Positions 45,522 through 57,295 are shown, numbered from the stretch's first letter. The stretch is DNA of 64,000 nt from Ctenosaura bakeri (GCA_948474755.1 CAOLHI010001802.1:248001-312000); one strand, 5' to 3'. The notes: generated from the sequence alone by a model not told the origin. Program-made: numbers and translations.

Positions 45522-46164
45522 AGACAGGCGATTCTGCAAACCCATTTCCCACTTTTGTAGTAGATTAAGCAGAAAATAGCAGAAACCAGGCAACCAACAA
45601 ACCAACCACCTTCTGTTACCATCATATCCTTATACAGCCAATTGCCAAAATGTATTTTTCCTGTTAGGCTGAGAGGTAGGATCATAAGTTTGGCCATTTA
45701 CTCATGTGGGCAAATCTCCACTGTGATATGATCCTGAAACAATAGATTTGTGTGGGATGATTGGCCTGTTGCACCAAACCAGATTAATAAACATCTTTGC
45801 ATTTGAAAATCAAACTATTTATATCATGCTTAAAATTGCCCTTGTGTTTCAGCACAAACATGTTAGGCACACAAATAACCATGCTCTGCTAATTTCTGAG
45901 TTAGACATTGGACTGCCTTTGACAATTACGAACTTCTGTTATTGCAGCTCAGAGACTAAGACAATAAAAATATACCCATGAGATTAGTAATTTGGATGGG
46001 ATGTGCTTACAGCTTCAGAATAAATTCATGAATAAATAAATTAGCACATTGCATCTGTACTATGTCACCTGCACTTCTTTCAGTCCATCTCTGGATCTGA
46101 TTCAAAGAGATAGATTTGACCTCTAAATGTTATGGTTTGAGCCTGATTACTTGAAGAACCATCT
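45522..46164. other. unassigned sequence
   Basis: No gene or repeat was recognised. Confidence 0.45.
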
Positions 46165-46580
46165 TCCTATACATTAAGATCTTTATTGAAGGACCTGTTG
46201 TGGGTACTTCCCATGGGTGGCTACTAGGGAAAGAGCCTTCTTGGTGGCTGTGCCTCCAAAATTCATCTCTTGCTTATTTTATTGTCCTTTGGTACCAGGT
46301 GAAGGCTTTTGTTTCCCAGAATTTTAAGATGTAGTTTTAATCAGAACTATAGCTCCTAGAATCTTCCAAGCAGCATGGTGAGCTAGGGGATTCTGGAAGC
46401 TGTATACCAAAAGAGTAATTTTTCCAGGGTCTGGTTTTAAGCCTGCTGGCTGCTTTTACAACTGGGTGGCCTCTTTTTTAATTAACATTTTTATAGTTTT
46501 ATTCTTTTTGGTAAACCAACCTGGAATACCACTGAAGGGCAGTATAAAACTATTGGTAAGAAGGAATGAAGGAAGGACGG
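46165..46580 (+). mobile_element. decayed L2 3' end with a DNA-element insert
   Basis: AGAGCCTTCTTGGTGGCTGT (46223) and the later ATACCACTGAAGGGCAGTAT stretch fit an L2 ending. Between them, about 46275-46430 has inverted-repeat arms (CCCAGAATTTTAAGATGTAG and GGGGATTCTGGAAGCTGTA), probably a small hAT-like MITE. Confidence 0.5.
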
Positions 46581-47242
46581 AAGGAAATGGTGAACACCAA
46601 AAATGTAGACAGATTTCACAGTATACCATTGTACAAACACCACAACTCACGCAATTCATTTCTAGATATTAACTTCCCTCTGACTTATTAGAAAGTTTTG
46701 ATGCATTATTTTCTTGATGGTATAATATGGCAAAGTTCTGGTTCCTCCCAAATTATCAAGCTTCTCAAACTGTAACAAGGCTTGTAAAATGGCAGCTTTT
46801 GTTTAGGAAGCACAAATGCAAGGAGAATAAAGATTTGCATGCAACTGCAAGAAGCAGTGCTAATAAAGCCACCTTTTGAAAAGAAATGGCTTCTTGAAGA
46901 ATTAGTGCGCGTGATTGCATTTAAATGAAGCAAGTCCTTTAATTAACACTTTCAGACAGTCATTGGCCTGTTTAAGACTACTTCTTAGAAATCTAGGGGG
47001 ATTACTTAATTTGAAGAGCTGGACCTCTGAGTCTTTGAGGATTAGAAAGCAGCATTAGTCAAGTCTGATCTGGTCATGAATGTGTTATCCGGATCTTTCT
47101 AGATGTCCTTAATGCAGAAATGCTGGATACCATTCAGCATTTTCAGCCCATAAACCTAAAAACAGAATCAGTTCTTACTGTCACAAAGGAGATCAGAAAT
47201 GTGAAACAGAAGTGGGGTAGCAGGCCAGACTGTGCCATCCAC
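46581..47242. other. unassigned sequence
   Basis: No gene or repeat was recognised. Confidence 0.45.
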
Positions 47243-47440
47243 ACCCTCTTTATTTAATTTGATTTAATATAATTTAATTTTTTATTTAATTTATGTCCCA
47301 CGTTACTCTCAACATGGGACTTCAGGCAGTTCACTTAGATTACAGCTAAAACAAAATCATTATAATAAAAACAGTTAAGAAGTAATTAAATAAACTTACT
47401 TAATAAACACACTACTAATTTAAAACTGCTTAAAAACTTT
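47243..47440 (-). mobile_element. L2 LINE 3' end fragment
   Basis: It starts with reversed AT-rich tail repeats (TTTATTTAATTT). Then come TATGTCCCACGTTACTC and GGGACTTCAGGCAGTTCAC, the reverse of the L2-type ending. An A-rich 3' UTR remnant follows. Confidence 0.55.
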
Positions 47441-47534
47441 TAACACATGATAAGAAGGATAAAAGTGCAGCATCTTCCATTAAAAAAAACTTTCTACAAC
47501 AACCAGTTACTAGCTTGTCTAAATAAAAAAAATG

Positions 47535-47665
47535 TTTCACAAAATCCTAGAATCGGAAGAGACCACAAGGGTCAACCCCCTTCCATGCAAGAATACACAA
47601 TCAAAATGCTTCCAACAGACGGCCATCTAGCCCCTGTTTAAAAACCTCCAAAGCAAGGAGGAGGA
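47535..47665 (-). mobile_element. CR1 LINE extreme 3' end
   Basis: AATCCTAGAATCGGAAGAGA, then CGGCCATCTAGCCCCTGTTT and AAAAACCTCCAAAGCAAGGA match the reversed CR1 3' end at 41240-41360. Confidence 0.75.
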
Positions 47666-47742
47666 ATACAGGAGAAGAAGAAGAAGCAGGAGGAAAGAAG
47701 TAGATAGTCTAGATTCCTGTGGTATGGAATTCCTCAGCTTGG

Positions 47743-47943
47743 GCCATTTCCATACCGCACTGTTATAGCGCTATTATTCCACTTTTAACATCCTATGGAA
47801 TCCTGGGGTTTGCAGTTGAGTGGAGGAGCATTTAGAATTCTCAGCCAGATAGCTCTTGGGCCTCAGTAAACCACAAACCCCAGAATTCCAAAGGATGTTG
47901 AAAGTGGAATGATAGCACTGTAACAGTGTAGTGTGGAAATGGC
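47743..47943. mobile_element. palindromic MITE, GCCATTTCC family
   Basis: This 201-bp near-palindrome starts GCCATTTCCATACCGCACTG and ends CAGTGTAGTGTGGAAATGGC. Flanks CTTGG and TTTGG match at 4 of 5 bases. The arms share ATCCTATGGAATCCTGGGGT and its inverted counterpart, so single-strand folding would be almost complete. Confidence 0.8.
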
Positions 47944-47994
47944 TTTGGAAGCAGGCTGGAAGCAAAGTGAAAGTTTATTTTTGGAAGAGGAAAA

Positions 47995-48060
47995 GGGTTT
48001 TCAAGCTGTGGTTGGATGAAATTTGGTTACCAAATTTGTGGATATGAAGGGCTGACTGTA
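47995..48060. mobile_element. Tigger-like MITE end
   Basis: AATTTGTGGATATGAAGGGC then TGACTGTA resembles the right end of the TA-flanked element at 37612-38072. The left end is absent. Confidence 0.5.
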
Positions 48061-48147
48061 CTAAGAAGGCCCTCTCATATTTCCTCACTAATAGTTTCTA
48101 TGATAGTGCTGGGATGAAGAGAAAGCGCTCCCCTGATTACCTTAAAG

Positions 48148-48735
48148 CTCAGGCAGGACCCCTGCACACTATATAGTTATACCACTTTGATTCTATCTTA
48201 ACTGCTATAGCCACACCCAGTAGAATCCTGGGGAATCTGGCTGAGAATTCAAAATGCTCATCCGTCAACTGCAGATCCCAGGATTCCACAGGACATAACC
48301 ACAGCCATTAGAGTGGAACCACAGCATACCCTCCAACATTCCACAGATGAAAACCAGGATACAGGTGGCCGAGCAAAGTCAGAATGTGTTCAAAATGGCA
48401 AAGATATTAATGAGGACAAACACACAAAGGAGAAGAGGCTACGGCAGTTTACTTTTCCCTGAGTCTACAGGGAAAGACAAGATTTTGACTCTCCTCTCTC
48501 CTAGCTGGAGTTAATTGTATGGAAACTACTTTTGCACTTTGAACTCAATTGGCAGCAACTGAAGTAAGCTAAGGATGAAGGGAGAAAATGGAAGGAGTAA
48601 TGAGAAACTGGGACATTTTTAAAACAGCTGAAAAAGTGGGATGACAGCAGATTAATCAGCACTGTTCTTGCCTAATTGGGATAGTTGAAAGGCATGCCAT
48701 AGCACTATATCTGTGTAGTATGAAAGGCCCACAAT
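48148..48735. mobile_element. MITE, CTTTCAC family, split by a second element
   Basis: The left arm (CACACTATATAGTTATACCA, then GTAGAATCCTGGGGAATC) and right half (GATCCCAGGATTCCACAGG, then TAGCACTATATCTGTGTAGT ending GAAAGGCCC) form the usual palindromic MITE once 48327-48697 is removed. Confidence 0.65.
48327..48697 (+). mobile_element. DNA-element-like repeat (GCATACCCTCCAAC ends), copy 1
   Basis: It starts near CATACCCTCCAACATTCCAC and ends near GTTGAAAGGCATGC, a weak inverted match. It aligns with the reverse of 45128-45521. Flanks CCACAG and CCATAG (5 of 6) hint at a short duplication. It has no coding capacity. Confidence 0.6.
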
Positions 48736-48964
48736 CTTTTAATCTGGATCGGTTCCAAGCCATCTGGGTGACATCAAGAGCATGGTCACACCTATGACAA
48801 GATCAGTTTCCCATCTAAGGCCCATAGAGCTGTTCTACCTGTTCTTTCAGCTACAAATCAAGCTTCCTGCCATCATCCACTTCCCCCTGCAGGTGCTTGC
48901 AGATGCAGAAGGGAAGGGTTCCCAAATGTTTCCAAGAGTTCCAGGATGACTTTATTCCGCTCAC

Positions 48965-49170
48965 CTGCCTGAGCAGTAATGCAGTGGTTAAGTGCAGGTA
49001 CTGCAGCCACAATGTTCTGAGTTCAATCCTGCAGGGCTCCAGGTTGACTCAGCCTTCCATCCTTCCATAGCCTGGAAAAATGAGTACCCAGCTTGTTGGG
49101 CGCAATTAGCTAAGCACCTTGTAAACTACTTAGGTAGTGCTTTGCACTGATAAGCAGTATAGAAAGGTAA
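48965..49170 (+). mobile_element. tRNA-derived SINE, second family
   Basis: The head is CAGTAATGCAGTGGTTAAGT, with B-box region TGAGTTCAATCCTGC. The body is TTGACTCAGCCTTCCATCCT and TGAGTACCCAGCTTGTTGGG. The end is CTGATAAGCAGTATAGAAAG. The tail differs from that of the Bov-B-dependent SINEs, implying a different partner LINE. Confidence 0.7.
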
Positions 49171-49431
49171 CTGTTATTGTTTCTGTCTGTGGAGAGGAAA
49201 ATGAGGAAGTTCCTGGAAGTGCTTGCAGAGAACAGGAAAGAGAGTCTCAACTATCTTTGATCAGTAGAGTTGGAGATACTGGGAAATTCTTTCTTCAGAT
49301 GGAAGAACAGGTGTTTTCAAAGGGGCAGGTGGTGAGGACTTTGGGTGGCCTTGACCAAGGTCCTTAGTGGACCGGGTTGGGCCTGTGAACTGATTATTCC
49401 TCTCCTCTATGTTGAATTATGCAAATGACTG

Positions 49432-49842
49432 CAGTCAGCTCTCCACTTTCATAAGTTCAGCTTTCACAGCATTTAATAATTCATAGGTAATTTAATTTAA
49501 TTTATTTTAAAAATTACTGTATTTGCCTCTGCCTCAGAAAAAATACATTCTCTCTAGGAATCTCTAGGTCCTCTGCTGGAAGTGGACCATAGGGATGCCC
49601 TGGAGGAACTAGAAAATCCTAGAGAGAACACTTTTCTTGGCATTGCTAGGTCCTCCAGTATGACTCTATGGCCCATTCTGGTGGAAGTTGACCACAGAAT
49701 CGTACTGGAGGACCTAGATATTCCTACAGAGGTGTTTTCAGGTTTTTTTAAAATAGGGTTCATTATTTTTATTTTTATCACAGTTCTTCCATTTTCATGG
49801 AGGTATTTTGTCCCTAACTGCACAAAAATAGGGGGATGGCTG
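49432..49842. mobile_element. Tigger-like MITE with internal inverted/direct units
   Basis: The left end CAGTCAGCTCTCCACTTTC and right end GGGGGATGGCTG (then TA) match the Tigger-type ends at 37612. The left TA has become TG. Inside, a unit of about 50 bp centred on GACCATAGRGTCATACTGGA plus GGACCTAG occurs three times: direct (about 49577-49625), inverted (about 49645-49685) and direct (about 49687-49735). Confidence 0.65.
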
Positions 49843-49844
49843 TA

Positions 49845-51094
49845 TATATTGTGTATTGATGGGATGTTTATCATGTAGGTAGATAGAAAGACAGACATAT
49901 GGATAGATCGAGATATGAATATTTAAAGGGTGACTAAACTCACCTTTTTGTTTAATAATTCTTTCTACTTCATACCCCTCCCCCCATTCTACCACGTCTG
50001 TTTTGAAATGCTCAATTATATCTCAGTTTACATTCATGCTATGAAAAATTGAAAACAATTAATTAGCTAGCAAGTGGTAGGTGGCTGTTTGTTCTGATTT
50101 TCCCCAAATGAACTCAGACTGAGCCAGCGAGCCACCCACTATATCCTGGTCAGCTGAGCCTTTGTTTACTGATTTTGCATGCAATGGAATAAGCACAAGT
50201 CCTTTCGTGGCTTGACCTGGTGCCAAAGCCTCATATCCCATTAATGGTTTCAGTTGGAAGGTGTCACAATTATTTATTTTACTTTAGCTAGATCTATAGA
50301 TTGGAGTTCTTCTGGTTTTTCAAGTCAATTGAAATCAGTTCAGCTACAAATAGGGGTTGCAATAATAATGCTGTTTCCCCAATTATCATGGCTCTATTGC
50401 CTGCAAAATAATCAGACAGCAGATAGGGTACTGCATTATTTAGACATTTTTGTCATATCTGTGTTGGAAAGCAGAAAATGACCATTTATCCCAGTTCAAG
50501 GATGCTATCTATCTGCTTCCCACTATTGTTTACCTTCTGAATATCCTTCCTGCGAAAAAATCTGCAAAGCCTTGATAAAATTAAACAGGTATTTTAAAGG
50601 GTGGAACAATGATGCTATTTCTTAGTGGGAATTATGTCACACATCTTGGAAAGGCACTTCTGTGATAAAATTCGAAGCTTCTTTCCCTTTTTTTTCTAAA
50701 AAAATCTCAGCATGGTATCCTTATCAGCTGAAATAGCCTGTTTCAATTGGAGCTTGCCAGCACAGGACATTTTTCCTGCCAGGTGGGTTGCAGTATATAT
50801 TGGAAAGAATAAATCATTTTGTCATGCCCAGCAAATGTAAATTCATCTACTCCCACAGACAACAGCATTACACAATAATGTCTGTGGCTGCTCCTTTAAA
50901 ACTGGATAAAAACAGGTGCATGAGGAAAGCTGTACACTCCATCTATTATAATGCATACATTCTTTTTATCTTTTAAATCTGCAATAAAACCAATGGGGGA
51001 AAATATTCTTTTTAAAAGTTTTTTGCTTACATAAATACAAAACATATGCAGTATAAATCCATGCATGCCTTCAGTGAGTCTTTGACTCCCAGTG
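49845..51094. other. unassigned sequence
   Basis: No gene or repeat was recognised with confidence. Confidence 0.4.
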
Positions 51095-51313
51095 AATTTC
51101 TCTTTCACATTACAGAATTCTAGTACTTGGATACCACATAAACTGCCATGGCTCCTTCCTATGGAATCCTGGAATTTGTAGTTCTGTTGGGTTTTTTAGA
51201 TTCTCTACCAAAGAGTACCCCAGGAAACTACAAATCACAGCATTCCACAGGATATAGCCATGCCCATTTTAAGTGGCATCAAAGTGCTACAGTTAAGTAG
51301 CATGAAAGAGAAA
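51095..51313. mobile_element. MITE, CTCTTTCAC family
   Basis: Ends are TTTCTCTTTCACATTACAG and GCATGAAAGAGAAA. The arms carry TATGGAATCCTGGAATTTGT and ACAAATCACAGCATTCCACA in inverted order. The flanking duplication is unreadable. Confidence 0.65.
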
Positions 51314-51745
51314 TCAATGTGGTCATCGCCAAAAGGATTAGGGCCTTTTGGTCTTGCTTGGCTGTAAAGCCCAAAAAGACCCAAGAATGCACAGTGTTGC
51401 AATCTCGTCCACATCCTGTTACCAAACTAATGATCTTTACTAACATGACATTAACCTAAAGAACATCCACACAAATAACCAAATCAGCTCTTAACCAGCT
51501 TGCTTGTTGATCCTGCAGATTTTAAGTAGTGTTTACCGGACAGTGTGTTCTAAAATGACTGAATAAATCCAATATGTAGAGACAGTAAGAAAAAGCATTT
51601 AGCCATATTACATTGTGTATAATAGTCTTCTGTCACTCAGTTCTTCAAAGTAAGAGGCAGAATGAGTCAATTGTCAATTACTTATTTTTTAAAGAATTTC
51701 TGTTTGAGTTGTCCCCATAGAATCTTAAAGTTCCATTTTGAAATA
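51314..51745. other. unassigned sequence
   Basis: No gene or repeat was recognised. Confidence 0.4.
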
Positions 51746-51753
51746 CCTTCAGG

Positions 51754-51931
51754 CAGAGGTGTATCTAGAGTGGAACAAGTAGGGCACATGCCCTGGGTGC
51801 CAATGCAAAGGGGGAAGAAAAAAGCCAAAGATTCAGTGGAGGAGGAGGAGGAGATGGCAGTGATGGCCCTGGAGATAGGGGTGCAACTTCCATGCTTGTC
51901 CTAGGTGTGGTTTACACTAGATACGCCTCTG
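51754..51931. mobile_element. hAT-like MITE with perfect 8-bp duplication
   Basis: The ends CAGAGGTGTATCTAG and CTAGATACGCCTCTG are 15-bp inverted repeats with one mismatch. The flanks are CCTTCAGG at 51746-51753 and 51932-51939, a perfect 8-bp hAT-type duplication. At 178 bp it has no coding capacity and is probably one of the younger DNA elements here. Confidence 0.9.
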
Positions 51932-51939
51932 CCTTCAGG

Positions 51940-54889
51940 TGTAAAAATAAGTTGAGCGTTGGGTTATGGGCCACGTAAAAAGAATTAAAGCCAATGCACA
52001 TATTCTCTTTTATCCTACGTTTTCTTTAATTAGCTCTAACATCAAATGTTCTACTTGCTTTTTTAATGAAATGAAAAATTACGGGTTATGTTTGGGAGGC
52101 GGGCAGGAAGAACTGAAAAGTATTTTCCTTCCTCCCAAATAATATGTTTGCATTTCCTACATTGTAGCTGATACCCAGGGGCCAGTGAATCCACAGAACC
52201 ATTCTGTAAGGATCTTATGATCAATATCATCCTATATCCCAGTGTTGAGAACAACTGAATAAATTTTCATTTCAAACCAGTAACACTTTGGCAGGATGAA
52301 TTTTAAGAGCTTGGCAAACTTGGATCAAAATTTTCATATCAGCACCCATTCTAAAATGTGGAACCATTTCCAGTTCTGTTTAAAAGTCTGGTTCCTGTAT
52401 CCTCATGAGAAGTGAAGAGGAACAATAGCAAATTAAACAAACAATTTGGAGGCTTCAGTAAAGTCTTAGGTAAATATATTGTTAGCTGTTTACTATTATT
52501 ATGAATGCTTTCTCTGGAAATGTAATTATTTATAGATAGATTTCTGTCTTTTTAAAAAAAACATAAACATAAACTACTATTACTCATCTCCATATTAATT
52601 CATGCCATAGCAGCCATTTTGGACATTACGTGAAATGCACATACAACATCTGGAAGAAAATGAAGTCTGAGGGTTGGTTTGAAACCTTTCTATTCAAGTT
52701 CAAGCATACCAACACCCAAGTCCCTGGGGCTCCCAAGCAACAGTCTGGAAAATCATGAAAGCCACTGGAGTAAATCCCATGTCAAACAGAAGAGGGCAAT
52801 ATTGCTGTGCTGCATATTATATACCAGATTAATACATTTATTACCTCTTTTGATTGAGTACCCTGCCTGGAAATCTAATGAGGATGGAGAAGATTACTGG
52901 TATTTCTGCACTTTCCAATATGGAATGGACAAGAAAGAGTGATGGGGAGGGGGCTTTTCATCTTGCTAGGTAAAAAATTCCTGATATTGGAAAGGGCAGA
53001 TGAGAGTGCAATTACAGAGTGAATTGTAAGCACTGGGCAGGGGGAGATTGTTTCAAACACTCAAAATAAATTGATAATTTTTTGGTCTGCATATCATATC
53101 AAATTTCTTTACACTTTGTTTGAACTAATCTTCCCTCCGCCCTTCTATGCAGAACAAGGGAAATTGGACTGAATATTAAATTACAGGATTATTTATACTG
53201 TGTTTGAACTGATCTCTTTATACATTTGTCTAGGGCAAGGGAAATTCACTCTGCCTCTTGCCAACTTCTGCAGTCTGAATGGCAAGTGAACTTCTCCAGT
53301 CTGAACAGCAAGGAGTCAACTAAGACATTTGTCCATTGAAAGTAGCTGTAGTCTGCCATCTGTAGGGAACTCCAGATTCTGAATCATATGTTTTTAGGGT
53401 ACCATTAATGAATGCTTGGAAAATTACCTTATTGGATTACAGCCTCCAAAATCGCTCACCCAGCATGGCCAATCGTGCTAGAAAAGTGAATTTTCTGAGT
53501 CCTGCTTCACTCAATCATGAAAAGGCAGAAAAATATCCTTCTCTTTCCCTGTTTTCTGTATCACTGCATTTTCTGTCTCTCTTTATTATTTATTTACAGT
53601 ATTAGAATATTTACATCCTGCCCTGTATCTGAAGATCTCACTATTACCCAACTGTCTCCTGGCTGTTCTCTCTGGGGGATTACAGGAGCCACAGACCATA
53701 AAAGTGCTGACTCTAAAAATATTGCTGTCACAAACAACAGTGGAAGCTTTCACCAAAAGTGATTTTCCCTTTCCTTCAAATTATGTAAGAAGAGAGACGT
53801 CAGTTGTTAAAAGCACTGGATATTTGAAGAGGGCCAAGGCTTGGAGAAAATATGTTCTTTAATTAATAAGGCTCTTTTTAATCTCTATTTCTGAGGATTT
53901 TCTTACATTTTGATAATCCTATTTGTCTCCCCAAACATTTGGTTCCTGTTGGCTCCTTTAGATTGCAAACAAATTTTATACAAAGCCTGGAAGAATTGTT
54001 TGGACAACGATTTGCCATGCCAGCTGGGGAATTCTGGGACTTGTAGTCTAATTTTTTTTAATTACCCTCCGATTTTACATCTTTGCTACTTCCAATCCAG
54101 CAATAAGTAGGTTAGGACCCAGGAGGAGGATTGTTTGCCACCCTTACAATCCCATGGATGTGATTCCATCATCGTTTTGCCTTGTGGGAAGGTTGAGCTC
54201 TTGGAAGGAGATTCTGTGTTTTAGGCTGAGATTCCAAGATAGTTTTGCCACTTGCAATGTCAAGACCACCACTGTTGACATATGAAATTCATTCATACTG
54301 GAATTTTCCAACTCATACTAAAAATAATTCAAATAGTTTTTTGAGGTTTATAAAACTCATCCCCTGCCACACATATATAGACAGCAATCTGTGTGCCGAG
54401 AATGCAATAGGGGTGGGCAACTGTAAGAAGTAGGGAGGCAGTTTTTTGACCGAGTGCCCCAACGGGTTCTATAATCCACCCATATCTAGCTGGAAACAAA
54501 ACTGGAAGTAATTTCTGGTTCATATCTTCTGCTGTTTTGAGCTGATTTTCTTTGTTTGGGTGGCATGGGGTATCTTACTGGTATCCTCCAGGAATGACAA
54601 CTGACTAATTTTGGATTATTTTTGCCTTCCATTTTGGAGAGTGCAGGGCTCTGGGTACTTCTTGAAAGTGAAAGAAACCCTGTGGGCCACATGAACCCCA
54701 TCACTTGCAATCTTTCCAACCCTGCATTAAACTATGAGCATGTGAACAAAAAGGAAGAGATTAATAAGGGGCTTTATTCCAATGCTCAGCTTGAAATATT
54801 TTGTTTCAAGCACATCACATTATTTCCATTAGCCACCAATTTGACAGCTTACATTTATCACTTGTAGCCATTGTTTACTAGAAAACAAG
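51940..54889. other. mostly unassigned sequence
   Basis: A reversed L2-type ending sits at 53585-53650 (TATTTATTTACAGTATTAGA, then ACATCCTGCCCTGTATC). Short DNA-transposon-like motifs occur at 53431 and 54015 (GGAATTCTGGGACTTGTAGT). No exon was recognised. Confidence 0.4.
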
Positions 54890-55195
54890 ATTAGAGTCAA
54901 AGGAAGGAAACATGAAAATTAGGGGAAGGAACAACATCAATTTAAGAAAGACAGGTGATACCGTATAATTTGTAGAAAACAGAAAGACTTAGAATGACCA
55001 TTGATTAAAAATGAAGAAAGAAAGTCCAAAAATAGGGTTACAGTAGAATATTATGAAATACTATGAAAAGAAGAATAATTTACATAACTTTAAGAGGGGC
55101 AATGAAGATACTGAAATTGTTAAAGCTTTTTTACATCCCGGTTTAATCATTAATGAAAATGGAGACTGTAGTCAAGAAATCAGAGGAAGACTTAG

Positions 55196-55395
55196 GCCAT
55201 TTCCGTACTACACTGTTATAATGCTATTATTGCACTTTCAACATTACATGGAATTCTGAGGTTTGTAGTTTACTGAGGCCAAAGAGCTCTCTGGCTGAGA
55301 ATTCTTAATACCCCTCCTTAAACTGCAAACCCTAGAATTCCAAAGAAATGTTGAAAGTGCAATAATAGCACTATAACAGTGTAGGGCAGAAATAG
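55196..55395. mobile_element. palindromic MITE, GCCATTTCC family
   Basis: It starts GCCATTTCCGTACTACACTG and ends CAGTGTAGGGCAGAAATAG. Flanks CTTAG and CTTAA match at 4 of 5 bases. Removing it restores the Bov-B reading order. Confidence 0.75.
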
Positions 55396-55447
55396 CTTAA
55401 GACTAGAAAGGCAACTATGAAGGAACTAATAAGATCTTCACATGTAA

Positions 55448-55655
55448 GGTTTGTTGTGTGCCTTCAGGTTGTTTCTGACTTATGACAATGTTAGTGCAAG
55501 CCTATCATGGGGTTTTCTTGGCAAATTTCTTCAGATTGGTTTGCCATTGCCTTCCTCTGAGGCAGAAAGCATGTTTCCATGACTGAGCAGGGATTTGTAC
55601 CCTGGTCTCTAGAATTGTATTCCAATGCTCTAACCACTATACTGCATGGGCTCTC
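55448..55655 (-). mobile_element. tRNA-derived SINE in Bov-B, reverse orientation
   Basis: It opens with the reversed Bov-B-like tail (GTTTGTTGTGTGCCTTCAGG, then TTCTGACTTATGACAATG) and closes with the reversed tRNA head (AATGCTCTAACCACTATACT). The flanking duplication is TCACATGTAA and TCAAATGTAA (9 of 10). A SINE has thus inserted into a copy of its likely partner LINE. Confidence 0.8.
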
Positions 55656-56130
55656 TCAAATGTAATGATATATTAAATAACAAAGTCAGAATCATCCAGA
55701 ACATAGTATTTCTGATTTCCAGGTATGGGTGTGAAAGCTGGACAGTGAAGAAAGTTGATATGAAGAAAATCAATTCATTTGAAATGTGGTGCTAGAGAAG
55801 AGTTTTATGGAGGCTGCTAAAAAGACAAATCAATTGGTTCCAGAACAAATCAAGCCTGAACTCTTCCTAGAAGCCAAGATGTCTACAATGAGGTTGGCAT
55901 ACTTTGTTGATGAAATGGCATGACTAATTGAAAAAAAGATAACAATGATTGTTAAAGTGAAATGCAATAGGAAAAGAGGAAGACCGTACTACAGGTGGAT
56001 TGATTCAAACAAGGAAGACATGACTACCCTGAGTTTGCAAGATCTGAGCAAAGCTGTTGATAATTGGGATTCCTGGAGGTCTCTGATTCATAGGTTCACC
56101 ATAAGTCAAAATCAACTCGACAGCTAATAA

Positions 56131-57170
56131 CAAGAACAAAGCCTATACTTAGGCAATGTACTTTCAAAATGAAGTCCAACATCTCACAATAAAACAAGAG
56201 ATATTTCAGCCACTCATCCAAATGTAAACCACTTAATAAGCAGGACTCCTTCTTCACACTGCTTAATGTGTACCAGTTACAGCTCCTTTCCTTTTTCTGC
56301 CTAAATAGCAATATTTAACCATAGATAAATAGGCAAAAGGACAATTTATGCTCATTTTGCTCTGATGCATTTCATATATAAGACATATTGGAAGCCACAG
56401 AATAAAAACAAATTTTATATAAATATACAGAGAATCAAAGCCATGGGTTGAATTGGGACAATTCTACATGACAGAAATATGTAGGCCCTGGATCCAAACT
56501 GCTACATTATGTTTGCTCAAGACCATGGCCATATCCCCATGATATATGAGAAACTGCTTTATACATTTGGTTTCAAAATGCGGTTTGCCACTATGTAGTA
56601 TAAATGGCTGTTATTTTGAAAATACATACCTAAAAATACACGGGACCAGTTTCTGCTATTTGTTGAATCCTAGCCTGAAAGTACGTCAGATTCTCCAGGA
56701 AAAGGCTATAGACATGGAATGCTACAATTTTAGGGGTTGTAATGTAAAGGGAGGTCTGGTAGCGGTGAAACAACATGTACAGTTTTGGAGTCTCAGCGTA
56801 CAATTTTGGTTGTGACTGGGTTGAATCCCACTCCTGCTTTGAACACTCACCATCTGCATACCTGGCTGAAAAGATGTACGCCTTTTCATTTGGGAAACTC
56901 CCAAGGATATCAGATATAATGCTGAGCCATTACTCTCACCTTGTATAAAAACAGGGATGTCAGCAAGATGACAGCAGAGAGACATTCTGGTAAGGTAGAG
57001 TTATTAACTTTGAAAATACAGACTGTGTGGTTTAGCACTCAGTAACAAACAGCACTGCACCATTTGTTACACAGTGCTTCTCCTGAGTGCCTGAAATAGA
57101 TCACATATATTATTTCAGTAATCCTTGCAAGGAAGCAATGGAGAGACTGTGGCCTTCAGGCCTGATCTGG
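56131..57170. other. unassigned sequence
   Basis: No gene or repeat was recognised. Confidence 0.45.
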
Positions 57171-57295
57171 GCTGTTTCCGGACTAGCCTGTTATAGCACT
57201 ACAATTCCACTTTCAACATCCTCTGGAATCTGGGGGTTTGCAGAGGATGTTGGAAGTGGAATCGTAGGGCTATAACAGGCTAGTGCGGAAATGGC
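57171..57295. mobile_element. palindromic MITE, GCCATTTCC family, deleted centre
   Basis: Arms GCTGTTTCCGGACTAGCCTG and CAGGCTAGTGCGGAAATGGC flank ACTTTCAACATCCTCTGGAA and its inverted match GAGGATGTTGGAAGTGGAAT. The loop is almost gone (125 bp against about 200). Flanks show no clear duplication. Confidence 0.75.

Larger units (their letters stand above)
54890..56130 (+). mobile_element. Bov-B/RTE LINE 3' end, twice interrupted
   Basis: Translation in pieces gives LKMKKESPKIGL (about 55010), INENGDCSQEIRGRL (55150-55190), YGCESWTVKK (55722-55752), INSFEMWC (55770), and KRGRPYYRWIDSNKEDM, then NWDSWRSLIHRFTISQNQL (55970-56120). This is the RT C-terminus of Bov-B. A MITE (55196-55395) and a reverse SINE (55448-55655) interrupt it. 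The 3' end GTTCACCATAAGTCAAAATC is the model for the SINE tails in this window. Confidence 0.85.

Noticed and set aside
49944..49995. Minus-strand chromodomain-like mini-exon (EGYEVERII) with a good GTGAGT donor
   Set aside because: The would-be acceptor lacks a pyrimidine tract, the peptide is under 20 residues, and no neighbouring exon continues a chromodomain. Chance resemblance is more likely.
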